Origin: an uncultured Phocaeicola sp.
Lineage (GTDB): Bacteria; Bacteroidota; Bacteroidia; Bacteroidales; Bacteroidaceae
Direction of reading: 5' to 3'
Length of the DNA: 64,000 bases
Assembly: GCA_958434805.1 (NCBI GenBank)
Contig: CAUBDX010000004.1
Location: 46,985-110,984, forward strand
The notes beneath the pieces were generated by a model. It was not told where the DNA came from. It made no database searches and saw only the letters and a list, made by a program, of their open reading frames with translations. Positions 8,453 through 16,759 of the stretch are shown here, piece by piece. A program made the position numbers and the translations under genes. Within the stretch, counting starts at the first letter, position 1, and each line of letters begins with the position of its first letter.

Positions 8453-9355
8453 ATGACTGAACTTGATAAGAAAATCAGGGAAAAAGAAATTTATAGAGTT
8501 ACATTAGTGGGGAGTTTCGTTAATTTCTTGCTGGTTATTTTTAAATTCCTTGCCGGAATTGCAGGGCATAGTGCTGCTATGTTGGCAGATGCAGTTCATT
8601 CTCTATCTGACTTCATTACGGACGTAGTAGTGATTCTTTTTGTACGTATATCCAATAAACCAGTGGACAAGAGCCATGATTATGGTCATGGGAAATATGA
8701 AACATTGGCTACTGCTTTCATTGGTATGGCATTATTGGGGGTAGGATTTGGAATATTGTGGAATGGAGCAACAGATATATTGGTTTTCCTACGAGGTGGG
8801 GAACTTCGTCAACCGGGAATGTTGGCATTGGTTGCTGCCATTATTTCTATTCTGTTGAAGGAAATACTTTATCAATATACAGTCAGAGTGGGGAAAAGAT
8901 GCCACTCACAGGCTGTTGTGGCGAATGCGTGGCATCATAGGAGTGATGCATTATCATCCATTGGTACGGCTGCCGGTATTGGCGGAGCGATTTTACTTGG
9001 TCCTCATTGGGCGGTACTCGATCCTATTGCCGCTGTGACAGTCAGTTTCTTTATTATGCGGGTTTCCATCAGGCTGCTGGTTCCTTGCCTGGATGAATTG
9101 CTGGAAAAGTCTTTGCCGGATAGTGTGGAACGTGAGATAGAAGGAATTGTGTTATCTTTTGATGGAGTCAGCGAACCGCATCATTTACGCACGCGGCGCA
9201 TCGGAAACAATTATGCTATAGAGATTCATATACGCATGGATGGGAACATTTCTCTGCATAAAGCGCACGAGACGGCAACTGGTATTGAACATAGATTGAA
9301 AGAAAAGTTTGGAGAGGATACTCATGTGGGTATTCATGTGGAACCGGTGAAATAA
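8453..9355 (+). CDS. Cation diffusion facilitator (CDF) metal transporter
   Basis: Predicted inner-membrane exporter of divalent metals such as Zn, Mn, Fe or Co driven by proton exchange. The 300-residue protein has about six membrane segments and the two CDF metal-site motifs: AMLADAVHSLSDFITD in TM2 and NAWHHRSDALSSIG in TM5. The C-terminal cytoplasmic domain (about 215-300) carries the His/Asp-rich dimer region with GVSEPHHLRTRRIGN and EIHIRMDG. Metal identity cannot be read with certainty. I chose ATG 8453 because the promoter -7 box at 8425-8432 overlaps the alternative upstream frame. An epimerase gene follows 10 bases later. Confidence 0.9.
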   Translation: MTELDKKIREKEIYRVTLVGSFVNFLLVIFKFLAGIAGHSAAMLADAVHSLSDFITDVVVILFVRISNKPVDKSHDYGHGKYETLATAFIGMALLGVGFGILWNGATDILVFLRGGELRQPGMLALVAAIISILLKEILYQYTVRVGKRCHSQAVVANAWHHRSDALSSIGTAAGIGGAILLGPHWAVLDPIAAVTVSFFIMRVSIRLLVPCLDELLEKSLPDSVEREIEGIVLSFDGVSEPHHLRTRRIGNNYAIEIHIRMDGNISLHKAHETATGIEHRLKEKFGEDTHVGIHVEPVK

Positions 9356-9365
9356 CATACGAAGA

Positions 9366-10412
9366 ATGAATAACGAAGAATTTGCACAAAAGAACACTTG
9401 CTGCTTAAAGAAAGTATTGGTAACCGGAGCAAGCGGATTTATTGGCAGTTTCCTGGTGGAAGGAGGATTGGAGAGAGAGATGCAGGTATGGGCTGGTGTA
9501 CGTAAAAGCAGTAGTCGTACCTATTTGAAAGATCCTCGCATTCAATTTGCCGAATTGGATTTTGCTCATCCCGGAAGATTGACGGAGCAATTGGCTGTTC
9601 ATAAACAATTGCATGGGGGATGGGATTATATCATTCATTGTGCCGGTGTAACTAAATGCCGCCATAAGGACGAATTTGACAAAGGCAATTATGTCTATAC
9701 CCGTAATTTTGTAGAAGCTTTGAGAACCTTGGACATGGTTCCCCGGCAATTTGTCTATATCAGTTCACTTAGTATTTTCGGTCCTATTCATGAAGATAAT
9801 TATGCACCCATCAGTGAGCGTGATACGGCAATGCCCAATACTGCATATGGGGTCAGTAAGCTAAAGTCGGAACATTACCTGCAATCATTGAATGATTTTC
9901 CGACAGTGATTTTTCGTCCTACTGGAGTTTATGGTCCTCGTGAACGCGATTATTTTCTGATGGCGAAGTCTATCAAGCAGCATATAGACTTTGCTCCTGG
10001 TTTTAAAAGACAGGATCTTACTTTTATTTATGTGAGGGATTTGGTACAAGCTGTTTATTTGGCAATAGAACATGGAGTGCGGCAGCGCGCCTATTTTGTT
10101 AGTGACGGAAATGTCTATTCCAGCCGTACTTTTTCTGATTTGATACAAAAAGAACTTGGTAATCCGTGGGTTATACACATTAAATGCCCATTATTTATTT
10201 TAAAAGTTGTATCTTTGCTCGCTGAATTTTCAGCGCGTTGCCTGGGAAAGGTAAGTACGCTGAATGCTGACAAATATAAAATAATGAAACAACGTAATTG
10301 GCAATGCGATATTTCACCCTTGGTGGAAGAACTGGGATATCGTCCTGAGTACCCTTTAGACAAGGGAGTAAAGGAAATCATTGCATGGTATAAGAAAGAA
10401 GGATGGCTTTAA
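9366..10412 (+). CDS. NAD(P)-dependent sugar epimerase/dehydratase-like protein (extended SDR)
   Basis: A 348-residue Rossmann-fold protein. GASGFIG at 21-27 is the nucleotide-binding glycine motif, HCAGVT near 91-96 and the catalytic YGVSK at 161-165 are those of extended short-chain dehydrogenases such as nucleotide-sugar epimerases. FRPTGVYGPRERDY is the usual substrate-side motif. The exact substrate is not evident; steroid-like 3-beta-HSD and sugar enzymes share this layout. It overlaps the PAP2 gene downstream by 10 bases, so the two are translationally coupled and may act on the same lipid or glycolipid. Confidence 0.85.
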   Translation: MNNEEFAQKNTCCLKKVLVTGASGFIGSFLVEGGLEREMQVWAGVRKSSSRTYLKDPRIQFAELDFAHPGRLTEQLAVHKQLHGGWDYIIHCAGVTKCRHKDEFDKGNYVYTRNFVEALRTLDMVPRQFVYISSLSIFGPIHEDNYAPISERDTAMPNTAYGVSKLKSEHYLQSLNDFPTVIFRPTGVYGPRERDYFLMAKSIKQHIDFAPGFKRQDLTFIYVRDLVQAVYLAIEHGVRQRAYFVSDGNVYSSRTFSDLIQKELGNPWVIHIKCPLFILKVVSLLAEFSARCLGKVSTLNADKYKIMKQRNWQCDISPLVEELGYRPEYPLDKGVKEIIAWYKKEGWL

Positions 10413-11380
10413 ATTTATTCAAACGGGTAGACAGTGTGAAAGGATTGTTTGCCGTTGAGAGCATTAGTCTGATATATAATGCCCTCACGACCATAATGGT
10501 TTTAATATTATTTCCTCGTATGGACCACCCTGTAATTATGCTTTTGGAGCGTGCAGGCATTGTGGCCATTACGTTTGCATTAATATATTTGTATCGCAAG
10601 TATCCGTGTAAACTTACGGCATTTATACGAATGGCTGTGCAGATGGCATTTTTAGCGTATTGGTATCCCGATACCTTTGAATTTAATCGTCTTTTTCCCA
10701 ATCTGGATAACTTCTTCGCTTCGGCGGAGCAGTTTTTGTTCCGTTGCCAGCCTTCGGTAGAATTTAGTGAACATTTTCCTTCCATGTGGTTCAGTGAACC
10801 ATTTAATATGGGGTATTTCGCTTATTATCCAATGATTGGGATTGTGACTATTTATTATTTCTTGTTTCGTTTTGAGTGGTTTGAAAAGGTTTCTTTTGTG
10901 CTGGTCACTTCGTTTTTTATCTATTATCTTATTTATATATTGGTTCCGGTTGCCGGTCCGCAATTCTATTTCCCTGCTATCGGAATGGACAATGTGATGG
11001 CGCAGCATTTCCCTGCTATCGGTGATTATTTCAATAATAATGATATTCTGCTGCCCGGTCCCGGTTTTGATCATGGTTTCTTCTTTAATTTGGTAGAGGC
11101 CTCACAGGAAGTGGGGGAACGCCCTACTGCTGCTTTTCCTAGTTCGCATGTCGGTATATCTACCATTGTGATGATTATGGCCTATCGCGTTAATAAGAAA
11201 CTATGTTATTTCTTGGCACCGTTCTACGTACTTCTATGCTGTGCTACGGTCTATATTCAGGCGCATTATTTGGTGGATGTTATTGCCGGCTGGATTTCGG
11301 CGGTATGTATTTATATTGTGGCTACTTATATGTATAAGCGTTGGTTTGCTTCTGTAGTCTTCCAACTTGTGCTGAAATAG
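10403..11380 (+). CDS. PAP2/AUR1-like integral membrane phosphatase or phosphotransferase
   Basis: A 325-residue membrane protein with about six hydrophobic segments. The PAP2-family active-site motifs are present: ERPTAAFPSSHVG (PSSH at 246-249) and QAHYLVDVIAGW (His288). The long form with an extra N-terminal membrane region and the VPVAGPQFYFP segment resembles AUR1/inositol-phosphoceramide synthase-like PAP2 proteins, which move phospho-head groups onto sphingolipids, which Bacteroides make. That role is inference; a simple lipid-phosphate phosphatase is the alternative. Start ATG 10403 lies inside the epimerase end. A strong terminator follows. Confidence 0.82.
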   Translation: MALNLFKRVDSVKGLFAVESISLIYNALTTIMVLILFPRMDHPVIMLLERAGIVAITFALIYLYRKYPCKLTAFIRMAVQMAFLAYWYPDTFEFNRLFPNLDNFFASAEQFLFRCQPSVEFSEHFPSMWFSEPFNMGYFAYYPMIGIVTIYYFLFRFEWFEKVSFVLVTSFFIYYLIYILVPVAGPQFYFPAIGMDNVMAQHFPAIGDYFNNNDILLPGPGFDHGFFFNLVEASQEVGERPTAAFPSSHVGISTIVMIMAYRVNKKLCYFLAPFYVLLCCATVYIQAHYLVDVIAGWISAVCIYIVATYMYKRWFASVVFQLVLK

Positions 11381-11404
11381 TTTTAAAAAGTATATAAAAG
11401 CGTA

Positions 11405-11438
11405 CAGGGTGTCCATTTTCGGACACCCTGTTTTGTTT
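11405..11438 (+). terminator. Rho-independent terminator after the PAP2 gene
   Basis: CAGGGTGTCC (11405-11414) pairs perfectly with GGACACCCTG (11421-11430) around a 6-base loop, followed by TTTTGTTT. It ends the CDF-epimerase-PAP2 unit. Confidence 0.9.
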
Positions 11439-11498
11439 ATACCTTGTTGATTTTCAGTGATAAATGTTGCTGGCATGAATATTGCTTTAAAAATAATG

Positions 11499-11520
11499 GC
11501 TAAACGTTGCAACGTTTGGC
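11499..11520 (+). promoter_or_regulatory. Perfect palindrome upstream of the GIN-domain gene, candidate operator
   Basis: AAACGTTGCAACGTTT (11502-11517) is a perfect 16-bp palindrome, extended to 22 bp at 11499-11520 with one mismatch pair. It sits about 37 bases before the ATG at 11557, where a dimeric repressor or activator would be expected to act. The regulator is not known. Confidence 0.5.
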
Positions 11521-11556
11521 ATAGAAATAACGTCTAATGAATAAAACAAAAATAGT

Positions 11557-12408
11557 ATGAGAAAATTAGTATCAACTTTAATGGCGGTGACCCTTATGTT
11601 AGTGTCTGCCACAGCATGTGCAGAGAGAATAACTCCTAGTAAGAACTATGTTACCAAAAAAGTGAATGTGGGTAGTTTTAATGCTATCTCTACCAGTTCT
11701 TCGGTGGATGTAATCTATACTCAAAGTTCCGGTGGACAGGATGTGGAAATATATGCTCCGGACAATTTGGTGGACTATATTGATGTCCGTGTAGAGGGTG
11801 GAGTACTTAAGGTTGGTTTTAAATCACCAAGAAACAATTTTTCAATAAATGGAAAACATAAAAAGGAAGTAAGAGTTTCTGCTCCGGCTGTGAACAGCTT
11901 GAAAGCTTCCAGTTCCGGTGATATTATTATAAAGAATGGACTGAAAACGAGTGGGAAAGTTACTGTTAAGGCTAGCAGTAGCGGTGATGTAACAGGAAGC
12001 ACTATTTCTTGTGATGATTTTGCGGCTACCGCTAATAGTTCGGGTGATGTGATTCTGGAAAAGGTATCTTGTACGAATTTCTCTGCTGATGCCAGTAGCT
12101 CGGGTGATGTATCTGTCAAGAATCTGAACGCTGCTGATGTATCTGCTGATGCCAGCTCTTCCGGAGATGTGATTTTGGCAGGTATTTGTGAGAACGCTTC
12201 TTACAGAGCCAGTAGTAGTGGGGATGTAAAGGCAAAAGGTATGAAGGCGGTCAATGTAACTGCCAGTGCCAGTTCCTCTGGTGATGTGGAATGTTATGTG
12301 ACCGGTTCGCTGACTGCGAAAGCATCCAGTAGTGGTGAGGTGGTTTATAAAGGTAATCCTAAAGATATTGATTTCTCTCCCAAAAGAGGTTTGCGTAAAA
12401 TGGAATAG
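11557..12408 (+). CDS. Exported GIN-domain (DUF2807) beta-helix protein
   Basis: A 283-residue envelope protein with a signal sequence (MRKLVSTLMAVTLMLVSATA-C; either ordinary cleavage or lipoprotein, the lipobox is not typical). After an N-terminal FNAISTSSSVDVIYTQSS segment, typical of head-GIN proteins, the body contains eight copies of SSGD/E-V or SSGDI at irregular spacing of about 16-25 residues, expected to form the turns of a right-handed parallel beta-helix. Function of the family is not established; adhesion or anti-sigma-like roles have been suggested in annotation. Near-identical peptide repeats are coded by varied codons, so the repeat is old. A palindromic operator candidate lies just upstream. 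Confidence 0.85.
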   Translation: MRKLVSTLMAVTLMLVSATACAERITPSKNYVTKKVNVGSFNAISTSSSVDVIYTQSSGGQDVEIYAPDNLVDYIDVRVEGGVLKVGFKSPRNNFSINGKHKKEVRVSAPAVNSLKASSSGDIIIKNGLKTSGKVTVKASSSGDVTGSTISCDDFAATANSSGDVILEKVSCTNFSADASSSGDVSVKNLNAADVSADASSSGDVILAGICENASYRASSSGDVKAKGMKAVNVTASASSSGDVECYVTGSLTAKASSSGEVVYKGNPKDIDFSPKRGLRKME

Positions 12409-12417
12409 ATAATGTGT

Positions 12418-12506
12418 TAATGCTACAATATATTAATGTGCCAATTGGCTGTGCTGTATTCCGCATGGCAATTGGCACATTAGCATATTAGCACATTGTA
12501 GCATTA
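12418..12506. repeat. Nested inverted repeat between convergent genes
   Basis: Outer arms TAATGCTACAAT (12418-12429) and ATTGTAGCATTA (12495-12506) match perfectly, and inner arms TAATGTGCCAATTG (12434-12447) and CAATTGGCACATTA (12469-12482) match perfectly. The element fills the gap between the GIN gene and dusB and supplies the dusB stop codon (12504-12506). It could end transcription from both sides. The style of repeated TAATGTGC/TAATATGC words looks like a dispersed intergenic element (inference). Confidence 0.8.
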
Positions 12507-13493
12507 AGAATTCATTCCGTAATTCCCCCTGATATAATCCAAGATACTGAAAAGTTCTTTCACGGTTTCGGCACGGAGCATGGCGATACGTGTCTCTTTA
12601 AAGTTGGGGATGCCTTTAAATAAGGGAGAAGCAGCCAGATGGCGGCGTACATGAAGAATACCGCGGCGTTCGTCAAGCAGATTCACACTGTCCAACACTT
12701 CCTGACGGAGTACATTCAGCCGCCACTCAAAAGAAAGGGCAGGGAGTTCCTTACCGGTTTCTATATAATGTTTTACTTCCTTGAATATCCACGGGCGTCC
12801 AAAGCTGGCTCGGCCAATCATAATAGCGTCTACTCCATACTGGTCAAAACACTCTTTGGCACGTTGTGGCGTAGTTATATCCCCGTTTCCAATGATAGGT
12901 ATATGCATACGGGGATTCTTTTTTACTTCACCTATTAAACTCCAGTCCGCTTCACCAGTGTACATTTGTGCACGGGTGCGTCCATGAATGGTCAGTGCTT
13001 CAATGCCGCAATCTTGTAATTGTTCTGCCAAATCTACTATAATTTTATGCTCATTGTCCCAGCCTAGACGTGTTTTTACAGTAACGGGAATTTTTACAGT
13101 GTCCACAACAGCACGGGTAATCTCCAACATCAGCGGGATATTTTGCAGCATACCTGCACCGGCTCCTTTACCGGCAACGCGTTTTACAGGACAGCCAAAA
13201 TTAATATCCAAGATGTCAGGATGCGCCTCTTCCACTATTTTCGCCGCTTCTACCATTGTTTCCGTGTCTCTGCCGTAAATCTGGATGGCTACGGGGCGTT
13301 CCTCATCGTTGATATTCAGCTTCTGCATCGTTTTACCTACCGAGCGTATCAATGCATCTGCCGATACAAATTCGGTATATACCATATCAGCACCGAACTT
13401 CTTGCACATCAGGCGAAAAGCGGGGTCTGTTACATCTTCCATCGGAGCCAGGAAAATAGGGTATCTGCCCAGGTCTATATTTCTAATCTTCAT
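12504..13493 (-). CDS. dusB: tRNA-dihydrouridine synthase
   Basis: FMN enzyme that reduces specific uridines of tRNA. The 329-residue TIM-barrel protein shows LAPMEDVTDPAFR near 15-27, the substrate-contacting Cys101 in INFGCPVKRVAGKGAGAGML, the KTRLGWD loop, TIHGRTRAQMYTG, IGNGDI and IGRASFGRPWIF, the standard DUS motifs. It is closest in layout to the DusB/NifR3 subfamily. The stop codon lies inside the inverted repeat at 12418-12506. It diverges from the U32 gene across a gap containing short direct repeats. Confidence 0.92.
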   Translation of the reverse strand: MKIRNIDLGRYPIFLAPMEDVTDPAFRLMCKKFGADMVYTEFVSADALIRSVGKTMQKLNINDEERPVAIQIYGRDTETMVEAAKIVEEAHPDILDINFGCPVKRVAGKGAGAGMLQNIPLMLEITRAVVDTVKIPVTVKTRLGWDNEHKIIVDLAEQLQDCGIEALTIHGRTRAQMYTGEADWSLIGEVKKNPRMHIPIIGNGDITTPQRAKECFDQYGVDAIMIGRASFGRPWIFKEVKHYIETGKELPALSFEWRLNVLRQEVLDSVNLLDERRGILHVRRHLAASPLFKGIPNFKETRIAMLRAETVKELFSILDYIRGNYGMNS

Positions 13494-13551
13494 TGTTGTA
13501 TGTTTATCTTTGGGTTACAGAAAAGTCAGATTCATTTGAGTATTAATTTAT

Positions 13552-13580
13552 AATCTGTGTGAATCTGTGTAATCTGTGGT
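13552..13580. repeat. Short tandem repeat AATCTGTG
   Basis: AATCTGTG occurs at 13552, 13562 and 13571, that is with 10- and 9-base steps, in the gap between the divergent dusB and U32 genes. It lies just upstream of the U32 promoter box. This phrase is reminiscent of a dispersed intergenic repeat of Bacteroidetes genomes (recollection, not checked). Confidence 0.6.
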
Positions 13581-13612
13581 GAAATCAGGCTGCAAAAATA
13601 CGGAAAAAAGCC

Positions 13613-13620
13613 TACCTTTG
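13613..13620 (+). promoter_or_regulatory. -7 box of the U32 gene
   Basis: TACCTTTG matches TAnnTTTG, 23 bases before the ATG at 13644. No convincing -33 TTG at the right distance. Confidence 0.55.
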
Positions 13621-13643
13621 CACATATATTAATCAAAAGAATA

Positions 13644-14906
13644 ATGAAAGCTTCTATAAAAGACTTTGAAATAATGGCTCCTGTAGGTTCACGTGAGTCG
13701 CTGGCGGCAGCCATACAGGCAGGTGCGGATTCTATTTACTTCGGAATTGAGAGTCTGAATATGCGTGCACGTTCTGCCAGTACATTTACTGTCAATGATT
13801 TACGCGAGATAGCACAGATCTGTGATAAACATGGCATCAAGAGCTATCTTACGATCAATACCATTATTTATGATGAAGATATTGCTTTGATGCGTACCAT
13901 TGTGGATGCGGCTAAGGAGGCAGGCATCAGTGCCGTGATTGCTGCGGATGTGGCGGTAATGGCTTATTGTTGCGAGGTGGGGCAGGAAGTACACCTTTCC
14001 ACCCAATTAAATATCAGTAATGCCGGAGCGTTGAAATTTTATGCTCGCTTTGCCGATGTAGTGGTATTGGCACGTGAATTGAATTTGAAGCAGGTGCGGG
14101 TGATTTATGATACTATCCAGAAGGAACAAATTAAAGGTCCGAATGGAGAATTGGTCCGTATTGAGATGTTCTGCCACGGGGCACTCTGTATGGCAGTGTC
14201 GGGCAAGTGTTATCTCAGTTTGCATGAGATGAATGCTTCTGCTAACCGGGGGGCTTGTATGCAGATATGTCGCCGTGCATACGATGTGAAGGATAAAGAG
14301 AGTGATATTGAACTGGAGGTGGACAATAAATACATCATGTCTCCTAAAGATTTGAAAACTATTCATTTTATGGATGAGATGATAGAGGCTGGCGTGCGTG
14401 TCTTCAAGATCGAAGGGCGTGCCCGAGGACCTGAGTATGTACGTACCGTGGTGGAATGTTACAAAGAAGCTATTTGTTCTTATCTGGAGGGCACTTTTAC
14501 CGAGGAGAAGAAGCAGGCTTGGGATGAACGGCTGAAGACCGTATTCAATCGGGGATTCTGGAATGGGTATTATTTAGGACAGCGTTTGGGTGAATGGAGT
14601 AAGAACTATGGTTCGGAGGCTACTGAGCGTAAGGTGTATGTGGGTAAGGGAATCAAGTACTTTTCTAATATTGGCGTTGCAGAGTTTCTGGTGGAAGCTG
14701 CTGAGATGAAAGTAGGGGATAAGCTTCTGATCACAGGACCTACTACAGGAGCGGTATTTCTGACGTTGGATGAGGCGCGTGTGGATTTGAAACCGGTGGA
14801 TGTGGTAAGAAAAGGTCAACATGTATCCTTTAAAGTACCCGATAAGGTACGTCCTAGTGACAAGCTTTATAAGTTGGTTTCTCCTGAGGATTTGAAGAAG
14901 AAATAA
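13644..14906 (+). CDS. U32-family protein (TrhP/YegQ-like, tRNA uridine hydroxylation)
   Basis: A 420-residue member of the so-called peptidase U32 family. In E. coli and B. subtilis such proteins take part in 5-hydroxyuridine formation in tRNA rather than in proteolysis. The N-terminal TIM-like barrel begins IMAPVGSRESLAAAIQAGAD; the family signature EMFCHGALCMAVSGKCYLS with its conserved cysteines lies near residue 175-193, followed by NRGACMQICRR, which adds two more cysteines suited to an iron-sulfur cluster. The C-terminal part (from about 330) is a beta-barrel domain. ATG at 13644 follows a -7 box by 23 bases. Its divergent neighbour is dusB, another tRNA uridine enzyme. Confidence 0.9.
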   Translation: MKASIKDFEIMAPVGSRESLAAAIQAGADSIYFGIESLNMRARSASTFTVNDLREIAQICDKHGIKSYLTINTIIYDEDIALMRTIVDAAKEAGISAVIAADVAVMAYCCEVGQEVHLSTQLNISNAGALKFYARFADVVVLARELNLKQVRVIYDTIQKEQIKGPNGELVRIEMFCHGALCMAVSGKCYLSLHEMNASANRGACMQICRRAYDVKDKESDIELEVDNKYIMSPKDLKTIHFMDEMIEAGVRVFKIEGRARGPEYVRTVVECYKEAICSYLEGTFTEEKKQAWDERLKTVFNRGFWNGYYLGQRLGEWSKNYGSEATERKVYVGKGIKYFSNIGVAEFLVEAAEMKVGDKLLITGPTTGAVFLTLDEARVDLKPVDVVRKGQHVSFKVPDKVRPSDKLYKLVSPEDLKKK

Positions 14907-15137
14907 AACAGAAAGAATGTGTTTCTAAAGAGATATTGAAATTTAAATCTCTTATGATTAAAATCCGAAGAGAAGCTCCCTTTTCTTATTTTATGTAGCA
15001 ATGAATAAAGTAAGAAAGGGTAGGATATCATGATGATACAGATTATTATAAAGCTGTTTCATTAATCTATTTTGAGTTATCCTTTGGAACTATAAATTTA
15101 TTAATGAATACTCTCTTTTGATTTGTTTGAGAACAAT

Positions 15138-15174
15138 AAAAAACCCGTAACAGTTCATTTTGCTACGGGTTTTT
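15138..15174. terminator. Bidirectional terminator between U32 and susD genes
   Basis: AAAACCCGTA (to 15149) pairs with TACGGGTTTT (from 15164) around a 14-base loop, with an A-run on one side and a T-run on the other, so it works for both the U32 gene and the convergent susD gene. The rest of the 14907-15193 gap shows nothing else. Confidence 0.85.
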
Positions 15175-15193
15175 ACTTTGTTAGAGTTTGCTG

Positions 15194-16744
15194 TTATTTG
15201 GTATAAATTGAGAGTTTAGGATGATCCTTGTAAAGGTTTTTGTTCGCCAGCTCTTCCGAATCCGTAATTCGGTACAAATAATATTTACTGTTTGGACAGA
15301 ATGCACTTTTATCGGGGAAATTGAAGAAACGATGTCCTTGAGTCTTTTTCTTCAGGGTGTGAGTTTGTCCGTTTTCATCAGTGTAAATATAGTCAATGGG
15401 CCCTTCGGGATATGCGTTGCGGACTACGGTCTGTTGGTTACGGATAATGTCTATCAAACTGAATCCTTCCCCCCATAATTCTTTGCGGCGTTCTAGCCAA
15501 ATAGTTTCCAATAGATCCTGTTGTGAAAGATTTGTATGAATGGTTTTTGCCCCTCTGGCTGTTTTTAAATCATTTAATTTGTTAATTGCATCTGGATCAT
15601 TCAGATGTGCTTTTGCTTCTGCATTTATCAAATAAATTTCGGCAACGCGCATCAATACGATATCACCAAGTTGGTTTTCGATATCGCGGAATCTGAATTT
15701 AGAGTTACGCATCCATACATAGGCTGCTGATGCGACGTCAGCTCCCGGATCTGTGGCCCAGAACAGCATTTCTTTACGATAATCACCATCTTCGAATAAA
15801 TCACGGAAGTAAGGGTCTACATTGAAGCTATAATAGTATGATCCTTTAGTTGTAGTATCTAAATAATGGAATTGATAACTGGCATTACTTTGATCGTTGG
15901 TTTGGGCATGCCCCCAAATCCATTCTTTATTGTCTACAGAATTGAATCCGGCTTTATATTCACTTTCGGTCATTAGATAATTGTTTTTAGTTAACAATTT
16001 GTCCGAGTAAGTTTTAGCTTTCTCCCATTGACGAGCATAAAGACAGGCACGTGAGAGAATACCTAGGACAACTTCATTGTCAATTTTGTGTTTGGCATCA
16101 CGTACATAAGTTTCGGGAATAAGTTCTAATGCTTCTTCTAAATCGTTGATGGATTGCGCATATACTTCACTGACACTTGATGCGGGTTTTCCTTCTGCTG
16201 CAATTGTTTCATCAGTGGACTGTGTATAGACAGGTGCACATACAGCGTCCGGGTCTTTATCAATAGCAAAGGAATAACAAGAGGCCAGGTGCAGGTATAA
16301 GAAACCGCGTAAAGCCAATGCTTGTCCTTTAATTCGGTTTCTGTCGGCTTGCGTGCCTTCGGCAGCATCAATATTGTCTAATACGCCATTGCAGTCGTTG
16401 ATTACACGGTATGCTAAAAGCCAGCTCAAGGTGTTTGTGCCTCCTTTTCCATAAATTGCAGAAAACTCATTATGTGTCCTAAAGCCATATTTGCTATTTA
16501 ACACTACATCAGAACCCATTGCGTCATTTGCACGTAGCATTGCTCCATAGCCGGGGTTGGCGTAAGAATTGAAAGTTTCCATCAGGTAGTTCCAGCCACC
16601 ATTAAGTACTTTTTCGGCATCTCCTGTTTTACCGAAAACAGAACCGGCATCTACATAAGTCGTAGGAATTGTATCCAAATCGCAGGAAGTGAGCATTGTA
16701 CTTCCCAGTGCGAATGAAAATATATATTTTAAAATAGTTTTCAT
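15194..16744 (-). CDS. SusD/RagB-family outer-membrane nutrient-binding lipoprotein
   Basis: Surface lipoprotein that acts as the lid over its SusC partner and binds the ligand, commonly a glycan or peptide. The 516-residue protein has a lipoprotein signal (MKTILKYIFSFALGSTMLTSCDL, lipidated at Cys21) and the SusD pattern: tetratricopeptide helices around KGQALALRGFLYLHLASCYS, and the C-terminal MRVAEIYLINAEAKAHL and IWLERRKELWGEGFSLIDI segments typical of RagB/SusD. It lies 15 bases after its susC. No glycoside hydrolase or regulator is next to the pair, so the ligand cannot be predicted. Confidence 0.93.
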   Translation of the reverse strand: MKTILKYIFSFALGSTMLTSCDLDTIPTTYVDAGSVFGKTGDAEKVLNGGWNYLMETFNSYANPGYGAMLRANDAMGSDVVLNSKYGFRTHNEFSAIYGKGGTNTLSWLLAYRVINDCNGVLDNIDAAEGTQADRNRIKGQALALRGFLYLHLASCYSFAIDKDPDAVCAPVYTQSTDETIAAEGKPASSVSEVYAQSINDLEEALELIPETYVRDAKHKIDNEVVLGILSRACLYARQWEKAKTYSDKLLTKNNYLMTESEYKAGFNSVDNKEWIWGHAQTNDQSNASYQFHYLDTTTKGSYYYSFNVDPYFRDLFEDGDYRKEMLFWATDPGADVASAAYVWMRNSKFRFRDIENQLGDIVLMRVAEIYLINAEAKAHLNDPDAINKLNDLKTARGAKTIHTNLSQQDLLETIWLERRKELWGEGFSLIDIIRNQQTVVRNAYPEGPIDYIYTDENGQTHTLKKKTQGHRFFNFPDKSAFCPNSKYYLYRITDSEELANKNLYKDHPKLSIYTK

Positions 16745-16759
16745 ATTCTTCTTTCTGTA

